From positions 90,865 to 134,063 of the forward strand of contig DGZP01000052.1 of assembly GCA_002398565.1 (NCBI GenBank): a DNA stretch of 43,199 nt, read 5' to 3'. The stretch comes from Proteiniphilum sp. UBA4977. Lineage in GTDB: Bacteria > Bacteroidota > Bacteroidia > Bacteroidales > Dysgonomonadaceae. Position 1 is the first letter of the stretch. Each line of letters begins with the position of its first letter. The translations under genes were made by a program, and so were the position numbers. This document shows, piece after piece, positions 42,738 through 43,199 of this stretch. The notes beneath the pieces are model-generated. The model did no database searches. It was not told the origin of the DNA and saw only the letters and a program-made list of their open reading frames with translations.

Positions 42738-42965
42738 CTATCCCTCATTATTTGTTTGCAAATCTACAATCTCCCAACCTGCATTTCTAAATAATTCTAT
42801 ATCGTCTTTCACATTTTCCTTAAGACATGCAAAACAAAGCAAATGTGTTGGACGAGAAAATCCGACATACATCATTTTCATTGTTTCTTTGGCTCGTATA
42901 TCCTGATTCTTCCGATATTCGTGTTCTTGTTTGTACAAGGGATTATTAAGATATGGCTGTTGATT
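42738..42965 (-). pseudogene. Remnant: C-terminus of a UvrD-like helicase
   Basis: An open stretch of about 75 codons ending in a stop at 42738 and bounded upstream by TAA at 42966-42968. It has ETMKMMYVGFSRPTHLLCFA, which matches helicase motif VI of UvrD/Rep-type enzymes (YVGxSRPTHLL), including helicases found beside OLD-type nucleases. The whole ATPase core before motif VI is missing, since the next gene's stop codon lies 25 bases upstream. No start codon appropriate to a complete gene is present, so it is a truncated leftover adjoining the island's right end. Confidence 0.7.
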
Positions 42966-42989
42966 TTACGATAATCCATCACTGTAGAA

Positions 42990-43199
42990 TTACTTTATTC
43001 TCCAGTACCCCCCTTTGTTTCCTCCAATACGTTCAAGTTTCCCAATCTTTTTTAATTTCTCAATATCACGATATACAGACGAATCGCTCACCTCTAATTG
43101 TTTAGATATGGCTTCTCTTGATAAACTATTATCTTCTCTAATTAGTTGAAGAATCTTCACTTGCCTCGAGGTTATTTTTATTGCTTCATTTTCTGCTTC
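42990..43199 (-). CDS. C-terminal winged-helix domain of a gene entering from the right edge (partial)
   Basis: The minus-strand frame is open from the window edge to TAA at 42990, about 69 residues. It reads ITSRQVKILQLIREDNSLSR, then EAISKQLEVSDSSVYRDIEKL, then IGGNKGGYWRIK at the C-terminus. This is a DeoR/HTH_11-like winged helix of the kind that ends AlbA_2 (schlafen-like) ATP-binding proteins and some Fic proteins. Without the N-terminus the protein cannot be named. It lies 25 bases upstream of the helicase remnant on the same strand, so a shared, now broken, operon is possible. Confidence 0.7.
   Translation of the reverse strand, partial: EAENEAIKITSRQVKILQLIREDNSLSREAISKQLEVSDSSVYRDIEKLKKIGKLERIGGNKGGYWRIK

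Overview
The window looks like a chromosome segment from a Bacteroidetes bacterium, most likely order Bacteroidales. Four things point that way: recurrent TAnnTTTG (-7) promoter elements, a type III glutamine synthetase (GlnN), lipoproteins with an acidic stretch just after the lipobox cysteine, and an ECF-sigma / membrane-anchored beta-barrel operon typical of the phylum. The genus cannot be fixed from the sequence; a Dysgonomonadaceae/Porphyromonadaceae-like organism is a reasonable guess. Coding is dense, with many short overlaps (ATGA, TAATG).

Left part (1-14.8 kb): the 3' part of a catalase; a DsbD-type thiol:disulfide transporter ending in a strong terminator; mazG coupled to a tiny zinc-ribbon protein; then a long minus-strand block with a UPF0316 membrane protein, a low-specificity threonine aldolase, cobalamin-dependent methionine synthase (metH), a Gate-domain membrane protein, smpB and a Yip1-like membrane protein. 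Next comes a three-gene minus-strand operon: ECF sigma factor, a protein with one inner-membrane helix plus a C-terminal beta-barrel, and a lipoprotein.

Middle (15-37.6 kb): sppA-lpxK-punA-thiL run as one tight plus-strand operon, followed by tRNA-Phe with a textbook promoter and terminator. A SMUG2-type DNA glycosylase and a Crp/Fnr regulator lie on the minus strand. The regulator is divergent from nrfH-nrfA-resB-ccsA (respiratory nitrite ammonification plus System II cytochrome c maturation). A CRP-geometry palindrome sits between them. Immediately downstream are glnN, gltB, gltD and asnB, so ammonia made by NrfA can be traced on paper into glutamine, glutamate and asparagine over about 15 kb. 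A GDP-mannose pyrophosphorylase gene (manC) converges on asnB with no gap.

Right part (37.8-43.2 kb): tRNA-Leu(CAA) is the insertion site of a small (about 4.7 kb), AT-richer genomic island. It is bounded by a degenerate copy of the tRNA 3' end, carries matching tandem GTGTACTA repeats near both ends, and encodes an unknown protein, an Ig-like lipoprotein, a DUF1016/YhcG PD-(D/E)XK nuclease and a tyrosine recombinase broken at two places. The far copy of the tRNA end pairs perfectly with the 5' acceptor strand, while the present tRNA has a G-U pair at that position. This suggests that the element rewrote the tRNA's 3' end on integration. Beyond the island are remnants: the last about 75 codons of a UvrD-like helicase and the C-terminal winged helix of a second gene running off the window.
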